DNA of 64,000 bases from Sediminibacterium sp. (GCA_030054095.1 JASGCO010000012.1:1-64000), one strand, 5' to 3'; shown: positions 8,440-18,246, counted from the first letter of the stretch. Notes: generated from the letters alone by a model not told the origin. A program made the numbers and translations.

Positions 8440-8467
8440 GAACTATTCCAATAACACGTACCGAAAA

Positions 8468-8665
8468 TTATTTTTCGATAGCGCCGATTTGTAATTTTTG
8501 TTTGTAAACCGCTTTGATAATGGTTTCGCGACGACGTACACTTGGTTTAGTGAATTTCTGACGCTCACGTAATTGTTTTACAACACCTGTTTTTTCAAAT
8601 TTCTTCTTGTACTTTTTTAAGGCTTTTTCTACGGTATCGCCTTCTTTAACTTGAATGATTAACAT
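8468..8665 (-). CDS. rpsU: 30S ribosomal protein S21 (copy 2)
   Basis: Encodes the same 65-residue S21 protein as the gene at 7357-7554 and is probably in the ancestral position, immediately downstream of intact topA. The -7 element TATATTTG lies at 8699-8706 and overlaps the topA end region. Two identical copies would double S21 gene dosage if the duplication is real. Confidence 0.95.
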   Translation of the reverse strand: MLIIQVKEGDTVEKALKKYKKKFEKTGVVKQLRERQKFTKPSVRRRETIIKAVYKQKLQIGAIEK

Positions 8666-8698
8666 TATCTTTTAATTTAATTTTTTTATTTAGGACTG

Positions 8699-8729
8699 CA
8701 AATATACATATTTTGTTGATTCTTACAAC
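8699..8729 (-). promoter_or_regulatory. Promoter of rpsU (copy 2)
   Basis: Minus-strand TATATTTG (8699-8706) with GTTG 19 bp upstream, the exact copy of the element at 7588-7618. It begins right at the topA stop codon, so S21 can be expressed independently of topA. Confidence 0.65.
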
Positions 8730-11191
8730 TATTTTTTCTTAGCTGCCGCTTTTTTAGCCACTGCCTTCTTTGGCGCCGCTTTTTTGCTGGCCGCTTTTTT
8801 TACCGCTGCCTTTTTAGCCCCCGCCAGTTTTACCACTTTGGCTGCCGTTTTTTTAGCCGGTGCTTTTTTTCCTGCTTTTAATTTGGCATTGGCAACAGCC
8901 TGCTCATACGCCTCAGTTCCACCAATTAACTGCACCACATCGTAAAATTCGAGTTTAGCAGCGTCCATGTTTTTAGGAATACGGTAGTTTTCTTTACCTA
9001 AAGCAATAAACGGTCCCCAACGCCCATTTAAAACCTGTAAATCTTCGTTTTCTTCAAAACGTTTAATTACCCGTTCCGCATCTTTTTTACGTTTGGCTAA
9101 AATTAATTCGATACAACGATCCGCATCCACGGCATAAGGATCATCTTCTTTTCCTAAACTGGTAAACACACTATTATGCACCACATAAGGACCAAAACGG
9201 CCAATCCCCACTTTCATTTCCTTCCCTTCAAATTCCCCTACAATGCGCGGCATTTTAAACAGTAATAAAGCATCTTCCAGACTAATAGTTTCCATACGCT
9301 GGTCTTTCCGCAAACTGGCAAACTGTGGTTTTTCGCCGGTTTCTTCGTTGGCTTCTCCAATTTGCGCCAATGGACCAAAACGGCCAATACGCACTATCAC
9401 ATTTTTACCACTTACCGGATCTTTACCCAACTGACGCTCACCACTGGCCCGTTCGCTGTTATCTATTGTTTTTTCTACTGTTTTATGAAAAGGCTTATAA
9501 AAATCTTTCAGCATTTCGGTCCATTCCATTTTGCCATCCGCAATTTCATCAAACTCTTCTTCTACTCTGGCCGTGAAATGAAAATCGAGAATATCCGGGA
9601 AATACTGAATTAAGAAATCATTTACCACCATACCAATATCGGTTGGGAATAATTTTGATTTTTCTGCCCCTGTATTTTCAGTTTTAACCTCTGAACTGAT
9701 TTTTCCGCTTCTTAAACTTAAGGCTTTGTAATGGCGTGGCGTTCCTTCCTTATCCGCTTTTTCCACGTAATTCCGTTTTTGAACGGTGGATATGGTTGGC
9801 GCGTACGTTGAAGGACGACCAATGCCCAGCTCTTCCAGTTTTTTTACCAGACTAGCCTCCGTGTATCGTGGCGGATGATGCGTAAACCGTTCTGTAGCCG
9901 TAATTTCCTGCATTTCCAAGGCATCGCCCTGTTTCATAGGAGGTAACATGGAACTGTTTTCTTCTTCATCCTCCTCATCCGTTCCTTCCATATATACCTT
10001 TAAAAACCCATCAAACTTTAGTACTTCGCCCTGCGCTACAAATAGCTCGGAAGAAGTGCTGATACCAATTTTAGCGGTGGTCTTTTCCAGTTCCGCATCC
10101 GCCATCTGACTGGCAATGGTACGTTTCCAGATTAGCTCATATAAACGCTGTTCATTGCGTTCCCCATCTACATCCTGATTCTGAATATAGGTAGGACGAA
10201 TAGCCTCGTGAGCCTCCTGAGCCCCTTTGTTTTTAGTTTTATATTGACGTGGAAAATGATAATTCGGTCCGTAGTTATTCGTAATGGCTTCTTTAGCCTG
10301 ATTTAGAGCCGTTTCCGATAAGTTAACCGAATCGGTACGCATGTAGGTAATTTTACCGGCTTCGTACAAACGCTGGGCAATCATCATGGTTTGTGCTACA
10401 CTAAATCCCAGTTTACGGGCCGCTTCCTGTTGTAAGGTAGACGTGGTAAATGGCGCAGCCGGTGAACGTTTAGCCGGTTTTGTTTCCAGGCTGTTAATCG
10501 TATAAAGCGCCGTTTTACATTTTTCTAAAAACGCATTGGCTTCGGCTTCTGTTTTAAAACGCTCGTTTAATTCGGCCTTTAATCCTGATTTCCCCACCAA
10601 AAATAAAGCGGATACTTTAAATGCGGATGTAGCCGTAAACGCTTGTATTTCGCGTTCCCGTTCCACTATTAAACGTACCGCTACGGATTGTACACGCCCT
10701 GCCGATAAACTCGGACGTACTTTACGCCACAAAATGGGTGATAACTCAAACCCCACCAAACGGTCTAACACCCGGCGGGCTTGTTGCGCGTTTACCAAAT
10801 TAATATCAATATCCCGTGGATTAGCAATGGCTTTTTGAATGGCTGGCTTTGTAATTTCGTGAAAAACAATGCGTTTGGTTTTTTTCTTATCCAATTGCAA
10901 GGTCTCAAATAAATGCCAACTGATCGCTTCTCCTTCACGGTCCTCATCGGATGCTAACCAAACTGTTTCTGCAGATTTACTTAAACGCTTCAGTTCAGCT
11001 ATTACTCTTTCTTTATCGGGTTGAACCTCGTAAGTAGGGGTAAAATTGTTCTCAATGTCAATACCATAGCCCTTTTTTACCAGATCGCGCACGTGCCCAA
11101 AACTCGACTTCACTGTAAAATCTTTCCCTAAAAATCCTTCTATGGTTTTAGCCTTGGCTGGCGACTCTACTATAACTAAATTCTTACTCAT
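8729..11191 (-). CDS. topA: DNA topoisomerase I (type IA)
   Basis: An 820-residue type IA topoisomerase that relaxes negative supercoils. The N-terminal TOPRIM domain starts KNLVIVESPAKAKTIEGFLG, with LASDEDREGEAISWHL as the DxDxE metal site. The active-site tyrosine is in GKITYMRTDSVNLS. After the core come three Bacteroidota-type repeats (GRFGPLAQIG, GRFGPYVVHN, GRWGPFIALG) in place of zinc fingers. The last ~50 residues are a Lys/Ala-rich, histone H1-like tail (KKAPAKKTAAK repeated), which would bind DNA. The 3' end is copied in the tandem duplication, but this copy is intact. Confidence 0.97.
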   Translation of the reverse strand: MSKNLVIVESPAKAKTIEGFLGKDFTVKSSFGHVRDLVKKGYGIDIENNFTPTYEVQPDKERVIAELKRLSKSAETVWLASDEDREGEAISWHLFETLQLDKKKTKRIVFHEITKPAIQKAIANPRDIDINLVNAQQARRVLDRLVGFELSPILWRKVRPSLSAGRVQSVAVRLIVEREREIQAFTATSAFKVSALFLVGKSGLKAELNERFKTEAEANAFLEKCKTALYTINSLETKPAKRSPAAPFTTSTLQQEAARKLGFSVAQTMMIAQRLYEAGKITYMRTDSVNLSETALNQAKEAITNNYGPNYHFPRQYKTKNKGAQEAHEAIRPTYIQNQDVDGERNEQRLYELIWKRTIASQMADAELEKTTAKIGISTSSELFVAQGEVLKFDGFLKVYMEGTDEEDEEENSSMLPPMKQGDALEMQEITATERFTHHPPRYTEASLVKKLEELGIGRPSTYAPTISTVQKRNYVEKADKEGTPRHYKALSLRSGKISSEVKTENTGAEKSKLFPTDIGMVVNDFLIQYFPDILDFHFTARVEEEFDEIADGKMEWTEMLKDFYKPFHKTVEKTIDNSERASGERQLGKDPVSGKNVIVRIGRFGPLAQIGEANEETGEKPQFASLRKDQRMETISLEDALLLFKMPRIVGEFEGKEMKVGIGRFGPYVVHNSVFTSLGKEDDPYAVDADRCIELILAKRKKDAERVIKRFEENEDLQVLNGRWGPFIALGKENYRIPKNMDAAKLEFYDVVQLIGGTEAYEQAVANAKLKAGKKAPAKKTAAKVVKLAGAKKAAVKKAASKKAAPKKAVAKKAAAKKK

Positions 11192-11334
11192 TTTCTAAAA
11201 CGGGTCCTCTAAAATTTCCGCAAAGGAAAATAAATTAAAAGACAATTTCCAAATAAATACGTTTAAAGGTTTCAAATTTTAGATAAATCCCTCTTAAAAA
11301 AACGAAAATTCTGCCAAAATGACATATTTTTCAC

Positions 11335-11342
11335 TACCTTTG
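11335..11342 (+). promoter_or_regulatory. Promoter -7 element upstream of miaB
   Basis: TACCTTTG matches TAnnTTTG and lies 11 bases before the miaB ATG. No clear TTTG -33 element is visible at 19 bp; TCTG near 11310 is a weak match. Confidence 0.5.
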
Positions 11343-11353
11343 CCGTTCGAAAA

Positions 11354-12787
11354 ATGGATACAGTTAATAAAGTAATAGACGAAAGCAAACAAGGAGAGGC
11401 TTATCAATTGGAAACTACCTCGACTGAAAACGGGAAAAAATTATTTTTAGAGAGTTATGGTTGCCAGATGAATTTCAGCGATAGTGAAATTGTAGCTTCT
11501 ATTTTATTGGATAAGGGCTTTACCACCACCCAAAATTACGAAGAAGCCGATGTCATTTTTGTAAATACCTGCGCTATACGCGAAAACGCGGAGCAAAAAG
11601 TTCGTAACCGTTTGAATGATTTTAAACGGGTGAAACAAAAAAATCCGAAAGCAGTAGTTGGCGTTTTAGGATGTATGGCCGAACGTTTAAAGGCTCAGTT
11701 CCTCGAACAGGAAAAACTGGTGGATATTGTTGTTGGGCCAGATGCCTACCGCGATTTGCCAAATCTGATTGAAGAAGCAGAAGACGGCCGGAAAGCCATT
11801 AATGTTATTTTAAGTAAGGAAGAAACTTACGCGGATTTAACACCGGTAAGATTGGGTGGAAACGGTGTAACGGCTTTTATAAGTATTACCCGTGGCTGTG
11901 ATAATATGTGCAGTTTTTGCGTGGTACCGTTTACACGGGGGCGGGAACGTAGTCGCGACCCAGAGACTATTGTAAAAGAAGCCCGTGAATTGTTTGAACA
12001 AGGCTATCGGGAAGTAACCCTTTTAGGTCAGAATGTGGACAGTTACCTGTGGTGCGGCGGTGGCTTAAAAAAAGAAATTTTAACCGAAGAACAAAAAGCC
12101 AACGCGGTAACCTTTGCTCAGTTATTAGAAAAAGTGGCCTTGGTAAATCCTGATCTACGGGTACGCTTTTCAACCTCACATCCTAAAGACATGACGGATG
12201 AAGTGTTGTATACCATGGCCAAATACGAGAACATTTGTAATTACATTCATTTACCGGTACAAAGCGGTAATTCGCGGGTACTGGATTTAATGAACCGTGG
12301 CTATAGCCGCGAATGGTACCTTGATCGCATGGCTGCCATACGCCGGATTATTCCGGATTGCGGCATCAGTACCGATGTGATTACCGGCTTTTGCACTGAA
12401 ACGGAAGAAGAGCATCAGGAAACCTTATCACTTATGGAATTGGTGCAATATGACTTTGCCTATATGTTTATGTATAGCGAACGCCCCAAAACACTGGCTG
12501 AACGTAAATACAAAGACGATATTCCGGAAGAAATAAAAAAACGCCGCTTAACCGAAGTGGTAGATCTTCAGCAAAAACACAGTGCTATCCGAACCAAAGC
12601 GGCTGTGGGGAAAGTACACCGGGTACTGGTAGAAGGCACTTCTAAAAAAAGTGAAGACATGCTGATGGGGCGCAACTCTCAAAACACAGTGGTTGTATTC
12701 CCAAAAGAACAGTTTAAAAAGGGCGATTACGTAAACGTTCTGGTAAACAGTTGTACCAGTACTACCCTTATTGGAAAAGCAATTTAA
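11354..12787 (+). CDS. miaB: tRNA-2-methylthio-N6-dimethylallyladenosine synthase
   Basis: A 477-residue radical SAM methylthiotransferase that converts i6A37 to ms2i6A37 in tRNAs reading UNN codons. The N-terminal UPF0004 domain carries the three cluster cysteines C37 (LESYGCQMN), C73 (NTCAIRENA) and C107 (GCMAER). The radical SAM triad is C182, C186 and C189 ([23 protein letters not shown]). The C-terminal ~65 residues form a TRAM RNA-binding domain ending [13 protein letters not shown]. It heads a run of plus-strand genes ending with secG, an order I recognise as common in this phylum. Confidence 0.97.
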   Translation: MDTVNKVIDESKQGEAYQLETTSTENGKKLFLESYGCQMNFSDSEIVASILLDKGFTTTQNYEEADVIFVNTCAIRENAEQKVRNRLNDFKRVKQKNPKAVVGVLGCMAERLKAQFLEQEKLVDIVVGPDAYRDLPNLIEEAEDGRKAINVILSKEETYADLTPVRLGGNGVTAFISITRGCDNMCSFCVVPFTRGRERSRDPETIVKEARELFEQGYREVTLLGQNVDSYLWCGGGLKKEILTEEQKANAVTFAQLLEKVALVNPDLRVRFSTSHPKDMTDEVLYTMAKYENICNYIHLPVQSGNSRVLDLMNRGYSREWYLDRMAAIRRIIPDCGISTDVITGFCTETEEEHQETLSLMELVQYDFAYMFMYSERPKTLAERKYKDDIPEEIKKRRLTEVVDLQQKHSAIRTKAAVGKVHRVLVEGTSKKSEDMLMGRNSQNTVVVFPKEQFKKGDYVNVLVNSCTSTTLIGKAI

Positions 12788-12815
12788 GAAACACGATTCA
12801 AACTAACTGTGGTCT

Positions 12816-14048
12816 ATGACTTTACAGGAAACAAAACAAAAATACGGTATCATTGGCAATAACGCCCTGCTCGACCGCGCAGTGGATGTAGCAAGGCAGG
12901 TGGCACCTACCGATCTTAACGTTTTAATTAATGGCGAAAGCGGAACCGGTAAAGAAGTGTTTCCGCAAATCATTCATCAGAACAGCGCGCGCAAACACGG
13001 CCCTTATATTGCCGTTAACTGCGGGGCCATTCCAGAGGGTACCATAGACAGTGAATTATTTGGTCATGAAAAAGGCGCATTTACCGGCGCCATCGAAACC
13101 CGTAAGGGCTATTTTGAAGTAGCCAACGGCGGAACGATTTTTCTGGATGAAGTGGGCGAATTACCCTTATCCACACAGGCTCGCCTGCTAAGGGTGCTGG
13201 AAACCGGCGAATATATTAAAGTAGGAAGCAGCAAAGTGCAGAAAACGGATGTGCGGGTGATTGCCGCCACCAATCTTAATTTTGAAACCGCGCTTCAGAA
13301 AGAAAAATTCAGAGTGGATCTGTATTACCGTTTAAGTACGGTACCCATTCACTTGCCCCCTCTGCGTGAGCGGCGCGATGACATTCATTTACTCTTCCGG
13401 AAGTTTGCAAATGATTTTTCAGCTAAATACCGTATGCCTGTCGTGAAACTGGACTCGCAAGCAGTTCAGATTCTTGAAAATTATTACTGGCCGGGCAATA
13501 TCCGTCAACTGAAAAACATTGCAGAGCAAATTTCCATTATTGAAAAGCAGCGGGAATTAAACGCCGACACGCTTTTAAAATACCTGCCACAATTCCATTC
13601 GGACAATGTACCCAGCGTTAGCGCCTTTAACGGCGGCAGCAGCATGGACGTGAATGAGCGCGATATTTTTTACAAAGCCCTGCTTGATATGAAAAAAGAA
13701 CTGGACGATGTAAAAAAAGTAGTACGTGATATTGTAATGGCTTCCGGAAAAATTAATCCTCTGCCAGGCAATGATATGACACCGAGAACCACCATTTTTA
13801 ATCCGGGTACAGAGGTAATGGATATGGGGAATGGCGTTACGATACACCCTGTTTCGGGTGCTGTTACCACAGCATTACCACAAACCATAGAGGTAGAAGA
13901 AACTTTGTCTCTTCAGGACAAGGAAATAGATATGATTAAAAAAGCGCTTAAAAAACATAAAGGCAAGCGCAAATACGCGGCGCAGGAATTAGGCATTAGT
14001 GAACGTACACTTTACCGGAAAATAAACGAGTATAACATTGAGGAATAA
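12816..14048 (+). CDS. Sigma-54 interaction-domain transcriptional activator with Fis-type HTH
   Basis: A 410-residue bacterial enhancer-binding protein. It has no receiver or GAF domain: the AAA+ domain starts almost at once. Walker A is GESGTGKE (residues 40-47), the sigma-54 contact loop GAFTGA is at 87-92, and Walker B is FLDE (109-112), followed by RVIAATN and the arginine-finger region LPPLRERRDDI. A variable linker (about 260-365) leads to a Fis-type helix-turn-helix (YAAQELGISERTLYRKINEY). The genes it controls are unknown. It lies between miaB and lptE, and the next gene starts inside its last codons. Confidence 0.93.
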   Translation: MTLQETKQKYGIIGNNALLDRAVDVARQVAPTDLNVLINGESGTGKEVFPQIIHQNSARKHGPYIAVNCGAIPEGTIDSELFGHEKGAFTGAIETRKGYFEVANGGTIFLDEVGELPLSTQARLLRVLETGEYIKVGSSKVQKTDVRVIAATNLNFETALQKEKFRVDLYYRLSTVPIHLPPLRERRDDIHLLFRKFANDFSAKYRMPVVKLDSQAVQILENYYWPGNIRQLKNIAEQISIIEKQRELNADTLLKYLPQFHSDNVPSVSAFNGGSSMDVNERDIFYKALLDMKKELDDVKKVVRDIVMASGKINPLPGNDMTPRTTIFNPGTEVMDMGNGVTIHPVSGAVTTALPQTIEVEETLSLQDKEIDMIKKALKKHKGKRKYAAQELGISERTLYRKINEYNIEE

Positions 14049-16230
14049 GATTTTATTAATATTACTTCTCTTCTGTTTCGGACTACCGGTATTTCCGCAG
14101 TTCCTCGATAAAACATTTTATCTACTGGATTCACTCGTTCCCCAAAACATTAATAAAAATGACCGGGCAGTAATGGATAGTCTGTTAAAACACTACCATG
14201 CCAGCAAAACCGACACTGCCCGTATTTCTATACTAAATGCTATTACAGAAAATACGTTTGATGAACATTTATGGAGTCGTTACAATCAGCTGGCTCTTGA
14301 TAAAACTCTTCAGCTACTGAATACGCATAAAGAAGGTGAAATGTATCGCTACCTTAAACGTCAGGAAGCTCTGGCATTAAATAATATTGGCTACTACTAC
14401 TTTAATTACTCTGATAATCTTGACCTTGCACTGGACTACTATCAAAAGGCACTGACTATACAAAAAGAACTGCGTAATTATCCTGAAATGATTACTTGTT
14501 ATTCCAATATGGCCAATGTGTACCAGAATAAAGGAGATCTTATCAAAGCATTTGAACTGTATAATACAGCTCTGTCCATGGATTCTTTAGTTAAGGAAAA
14601 AAAGAGTTTTCTGGCACCACTTAATAATATAGCACACATGCACCTGTATGTGGGCGATACAGCTAAAGCGCTTATGACGCTCAAAAAATGCTTATCTATC
14701 AGCATGCATAACCCCGATAAGAATTTTTTGGCGCACCTGCTTCATAACATTGGGGTGCTATCAACCAAACAAGGCGATCGCACCGCACAAAGTAGTATTT
14801 ACAAAGCCCTTTTAATACGTCAGGAAATCGGGGACAAAAAAGGAATCATTCAATCGCTGCTTAGTTTAGCGGAACTACAATTAAAAGAAAACCACCGCGA
14901 TGTTTGTGCCGAATACCTGGTCAAAGCTAAACCTTTGGTTGACTCTCTGAACAATGCCCCTTTAAAAGCACTTTACTTTTCTAATCTGTCGCATTACTAT
15001 CAGGAAAGCGGAAAAGAAACAGAAGCGGTGCAGAACATGGAGAAGGCGGTAAATGTTTACCAGCAGGCCAACCACTTTAGCGTGGAAATGCTGACGGCGG
15101 TTAAAACATTGCTACAACTCTATGGTTCAAATCCGGCTTACGCGGGTAAAAAATTAAAACTGTACGAACTCCGGTATTTTCTGGAAGCACGTTTACAAAA
15201 AAACGAAGCACAGAGACTAACCATGAAACAATCTTACGAACAGTCCCTTAAATTACAGGAAACTGAATTTAAAGCCCGTCAAGCGGTAAAAGAAGAAAAA
15301 AACAGATCGGAAAAGCGGCGCCAGCAATTTGTTATTTACGCCGTACTGCTGGTATTACTCATCGTTATTGTTTTTTCATTCTTTCTTTTTAAAGCATTTA
15401 CCCGAATCAAAAAAAGCAACACCATTATATCCCTTCAGAAAACGGAAGTTGAACGTCAGAAACAAATTATTGAAGAAAAGCATAAAGACATTACAGACAG
15501 TATTACGTATGCGCACCGTATCCAATCGGCCTTAATTCCTACCCCCGAACAACTGGCAAAGCGTAACCCAAACATAAGTGTACTCTTTTTGCCCAGGGAT
15601 ATTGTAAGCGGTGATTTTTACTGGCACACACAATTGAATAACGATCAGGTATTTGCACTGGCGGATTGTACAGGGCACGGCGTACCTGGCGCATTTATGA
15701 GCATTATAGGTCTTAACCAGTTAAACACTCTGGTTAATGAAAAAAACACAACCTCACCTGCCAGTGTACTGAATGCCTTACGTAAAGGCGTTATTGCCAG
15801 TCTTAATGCCAATAGTAATGAGCCTGACAAGAGAGACGGAATGGATATTGCACTCATCTATTTCAATCAGCGTCAGTTGCGTTTTTCAGGCGCAAACCTT
15901 TCTGTGTATATTGGTCGTCATCAGTCCCTTTCAGAGCTAAAAGGCAACAAACAGCCCATCGGTATATCGGAACGAAATGAGGATTTTACCGAACAAATCG
16001 TTGAGGTATTGCCAGGCGACCGCATCTTTTTATTAAGCGACGGGCTTCCAGATCAATTTGGTGGCACAGATGGTAAAAAATTAAAAATTAAAAAAGTAAA
16101 GGAATGGTTTATTGAAACACTCCATTTATCTTTACATGAGCAAAGAAAATCAGTAACAGATAAACTATTGGCATTTAAGGCACATTACGAACAAACAGAT
16201 GACATTACGTTGGCCATTATTGAAATTTAA
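14038..16230 (+). CDS. TPR-repeat membrane protein with SpoIIE (PP2C-type) phosphatase domain
   Basis: A 730-residue protein starting at a TTG codon that overlaps the previous gene by 11 bases; the start is supported by a clean signal peptide (MRNKILLILLLFCFGLPVFP). Residues ~100-390 are TPR repeats (for example NNIGYYYFNYSDNLDLALDYYQKAL). One transmembrane helix follows (~435-455), then a short coiled coil, and a SpoIIE/PP2C Ser/Thr phosphatase domain over ~500-730. Metal-site Asp residues are visible in PRDIVSGDFYWH, ADCTGHGVPGAFMS, SDGLPDQFGG and QTDDITLAI. The domain order suggests a periplasmic TPR sensor with a cytoplasmic phosphatase output, as in anti-anti-sigma or two-component-like relays. 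The target is unknown. Confidence 0.9.
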   Translation: MRNKILLILLLFCFGLPVFPQFLDKTFYLLDSLVPQNINKNDRAVMDSLLKHYHASKTDTARISILNAITENTFDEHLWSRYNQLALDKTLQLLNTHKEGEMYRYLKRQEALALNNIGYYYFNYSDNLDLALDYYQKALTIQKELRNYPEMITCYSNMANVYQNKGDLIKAFELYNTALSMDSLVKEKKSFLAPLNNIAHMHLYVGDTAKALMTLKKCLSISMHNPDKNFLAHLLHNIGVLSTKQGDRTAQSSIYKALLIRQEIGDKKGIIQSLLSLAELQLKENHRDVCAEYLVKAKPLVDSLNNAPLKALYFSNLSHYYQESGKETEAVQNMEKAVNVYQQANHFSVEMLTAVKTLLQLYGSNPAYAGKKLKLYELRYFLEARLQKNEAQRLTMKQSYEQSLKLQETEFKARQAVKEEKNRSEKRRQQFVIYAVLLVLLIVIVFSFFLFKAFTRIKKSNTIISLQKTEVERQKQIIEEKHKDITDSITYAHRIQSALIPTPEQLAKRNPNISVLFLPRDIVSGDFYWHTQLNNDQVFALADCTGHGVPGAFMSIIGLNQLNTLVNEKNTTSPASVLNALRKGVIASLNANSNEPDKRDGMDIALIYFNQRQLRFSGANLSVYIGRHQSLSELKGNKQPIGISERNEDFTEQIVEVLPGDRIFLLSDGLPDQFGGTDGKKLKIKKVKEWFIETLHLSLHEQRKSVTDKLLAFKAHYEQTDDITLAIIEI

Positions 16231-16732
16231 ACTGTATCTGCTTATTCCGGCAGTGATATTACTTTTCGTTTTTACGGGGTGCAAGCCGCGTATATCGTTA
16301 AGCGGCGCCACCATACCCGCCGATGCCAAAACCATAAGCGTTGCCTTGTTTGCCAATAATACCACCTTAGGCCCTCCTACCCTCTCGCAACGTTTTAGTG
16401 AAAAAATGCGTGATGTGGTGAGTCAGCAAACCAATCTGGCGCTCATTAAAAGTAATGCCGACCTTCAGTTCGACGGTTTTATTTCAGAATACAATGTGGC
16501 ACCTGTAGCCATTCAATCGGGCGATCAGGCCGGATTAAACCGCCTTACCATAAGCGTCAACGTAAAATACATTAATAAACTCGACGAAAAACAAAACTTT
16601 GATCAAACCTTTACACGGTTTGCCGATTTTAAAGCGACTGAAAGCATTAGTGCCAAAGAAGCGGAATTAATTACTGAAATAAACCGTCAGTTAACCGAAG
16701 ACATTTTTAACAGAGCGTTTAATAACTGGTAA
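16199..16732 (+). CDS. lptE: LptE-family LPS assembly lipoprotein
   Basis: A 177-residue outer-membrane lipoprotein. The leader LYLLIPAVILLFVFTGC ends in a lipobox with Cys29. The mature part (SVALFANNTTLGPPTLSQRFSEKMRDVVSQQTNL and later DLQFDGFISEY) matches the LptE/RlpB family, which plugs the LptD barrel that inserts lipopolysaccharide at the cell surface. The ATG at 16199 lies 32 bases inside the phosphatase gene, so the two are translationally linked. Confidence 0.85.
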   Translation: MTLRWPLLKFKLYLLIPAVILLFVFTGCKPRISLSGATIPADAKTISVALFANNTTLGPPTLSQRFSEKMRDVVSQQTNLALIKSNADLQFDGFISEYNVAPVAIQSGDQAGLNRLTISVNVKYINKLDEKQNFDQTFTRFADFKATESISAKEAELITEINRQLTEDIFNRAFNNW

Positions 16733-16733
16733 A

Positions 16734-17858
16734 ATGCGGCAACAGGAATTACTCAAATATATCCAATCTCCTGAGTTACTCAACCGTTCCCACATTAGTG
16801 AACTGGAAAAGTTGGTAGAACAATTCCCTTATTTTCAGCCGGCTTACCTGCTATTGAGTATAGCCAGTAAGCAGCACGACAGCCTGGTATTTCAGAAATA
16901 TTTTAAACAAACAGCCATCATTTGTCCCAACCGTCGTCAATTGTACGCGCTTTTACACCGCGAACCTGTAAAAGCAACGGAAGTTAAACTATCGGAAACA
17001 GAATCGCTGCTGGCAACAGCTACTGAACATAAAAAAACTACCGCTCTATTGGATGAACAGGTGATTGCACAGCCAGCTCAAGTAGAAAAGATAAATAATG
17101 CGGTTCAACAACCAGTTGATGAAAACACTGAACGGCTTCGTTTAATAGAAGAACGTTTAGCGGAAATCGAAAAACAGAAAGTAATATCTGAAGTACCTGT
17201 TCCGGAACCTGAACGTGAAACGACTCCCGCTAACCCCGAATTAAAAGAAACTTCAGTGCAGGAAGAAAAAACGGTTTTATCGTCTGAAGAGTTAAACACC
17301 GAACTTCAAACTATAAAACGCAGTGCTGAATACATTATAGAGAACGAAATCGAAAAATCGGTAGTTAACGCGTTTGTAGAAAAAGAAGTACTTAAAACGC
17401 ATACCGCAGGGCAAAAAGAAGAACCATTCACCGAAGGCAGCTTTAATCAGTGGCTGCAGTTTTTTGGTCATATAAAACAGGCACCGGTAAGTCCGCTAAA
17501 TTCTGTGGAAAACAACAGTAACAAGGAGCAAACTGCTAAAACAGAAAAACCCCAGCCTCCCGTACAGAAAAATAAAGAAGAGCGCGCCAAAAAAATGGAA
17601 ATTATTGATAAAATCATCGAAAAAAACCCATCGCATATACGCCTCGACCCTGCAAAAGCCAAAATATACAGTGCCGATAAAAACGCGAAAGACAGTTTAC
17701 TAGAGAGCGAACACCTTGTTACTGAGACACTTGCAAAAATATATGCCCTTCAGGGCAACATTAATAAAGCCATAAGGGCTTATGAAATTTTAAGTTTGAA
17801 ATATCCAAATAAAAGTGTTTACTTTGCATCCCTGATAAAAGAATTAAAAAAGAATTAA
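16734..17858 (+). CDS. Uncharacterised Bacteroidota protein with C-terminal TPR unit, upstream of secG
   Basis: A 374-residue soluble protein with no leader, starting two bases after the lptE stop. The N-terminal ~85 residues (ISELEKLVEQFPYFQPAYLLLSIASKQ) look like a helical repeat that recurs in this family. The middle is very rich in Glu, Lys and Pro and probably disordered. The C-terminus has TPR-like helices (TETLAKIYALQGNINKAIRAYEILSLKYP). I recognise the gene as a regular neighbour of lptE and secG in this phylum but know of no defined function; the context hints at envelope biogenesis. Confidence 0.75.
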   Translation: MRQQELLKYIQSPELLNRSHISELEKLVEQFPYFQPAYLLLSIASKQHDSLVFQKYFKQTAIICPNRRQLYALLHREPVKATEVKLSETESLLATATEHKKTTALLDEQVIAQPAQVEKINNAVQQPVDENTERLRLIEERLAEIEKQKVISEVPVPEPERETTPANPELKETSVQEEKTVLSSEELNTELQTIKRSAEYIIENEIEKSVVNAFVEKEVLKTHTAGQKEEPFTEGSFNQWLQFFGHIKQAPVSPLNSVENNSNKEQTAKTEKPQPPVQKNKEERAKKMEIIDKIIEKNPSHIRLDPAKAKIYSADKNAKDSLLESEHLVTETLAKIYALQGNINKAIRAYEILSLKYPNKSVYFASLIKELKKN

Positions 17859-17870
17859 AAATTAAAGAAT

Positions 17871-18191
17871 ATGTTACTTTCAATTGGTATTATTATTGTT
17901 TGTGTGCTCCTGATTATTGTGGTATTAATCCAGAATTCTAAAGGTGGAGGCATTCAAAGTCAGTTTGGTGTTGCCAACCAGATTATGGGTGTTAAGCGTG
18001 GTGCCGATTTTATTGAAAAAGCTACTTGGACACTGGCTATTTTACTATTGGCATTCAGTTTATTAATGACCCCTAAAGTTGGTACTAACAATGCGCCCGA
18101 AGTTAAATCCATAACAAAAGACGCTGCGGCTAACGCCGTAATGCCTGCCAGTCCTGCGGCTAATGCCGCACCAGGGAATACAGTTAAATAG
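17871..18191 (+). CDS. secG: Preprotein translocase subunit SecG
   Basis: A 106-residue inner-membrane protein with two transmembrane helices (LLSIGIIIVCVLLIIVVLIQNSKGGGI and ATWTLAILLLAFSLLMTP) separated by the conserved cytosolic loop (FGVANQIMGVKRGADFIEK). The N-S-K-G-G-G motif is characteristic. The Ala/Pro/Asn-rich tail is common in Bacteroidota SecG. It associates with SecYE and promotes preprotein translocation. It closes the miaB-secG run and is followed by a strong terminator. Confidence 0.95.
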   Translation: MLLSIGIIIVCVLLIIVVLIQNSKGGGIQSQFGVANQIMGVKRGADFIEKATWTLAILLLAFSLLMTPKVGTNNAPEVKSITKDAAANAVMPASPAANAAPGNTVK

Positions 18192-18217
18192 TTCATTACT
18201 CCAAAACTATAAAGAGA

Positions 18218-18246
18218 AGCCCGGTAATTATTACCGGGCTTTTTGC
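18218..18246 (+). terminator. Intrinsic terminator after secG
   Basis: AGCCCGGTAA and TTACCGGGCT (18218-18240) form a GC-rich 10-bp stem with a 3-base loop, followed by TTTTGCTTT. It ends the miaB to secG transcription unit. Confidence 0.9.

Larger units (their letters stand above)
6768..8995. repeat. Perfect direct tandem duplication, 1,111-bp period
   Basis: Unit 1 runs from 6768 and unit 2 from 7879, each 1,111 bp; every part I compared (rpsU, its terminator, both promoters, the rloA start, the topA end) is identical at +1,111. The two outer edges and the middle junction share the 6-bp word TTCTTT (6768-6773, 7879-7884, 8990-8995). Each unit holds the 5' 142 codons of rloA, its promoter, rpsU with promoter and terminator, and the 3' end of topA. 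The result is one intact topA, one intact rloA, two rpsU genes and a fused pair of fragments at the central junction. The absence of visible differences means the event is very recent or an assembly artefact. Confidence 0.95.

Noticed and set aside
9243..10838. Several open frames on the plus strand opposite topA
   Set aside because: They are antisense to a clear, conserved gene, have no recognisable domains and arise from topA codon composition.
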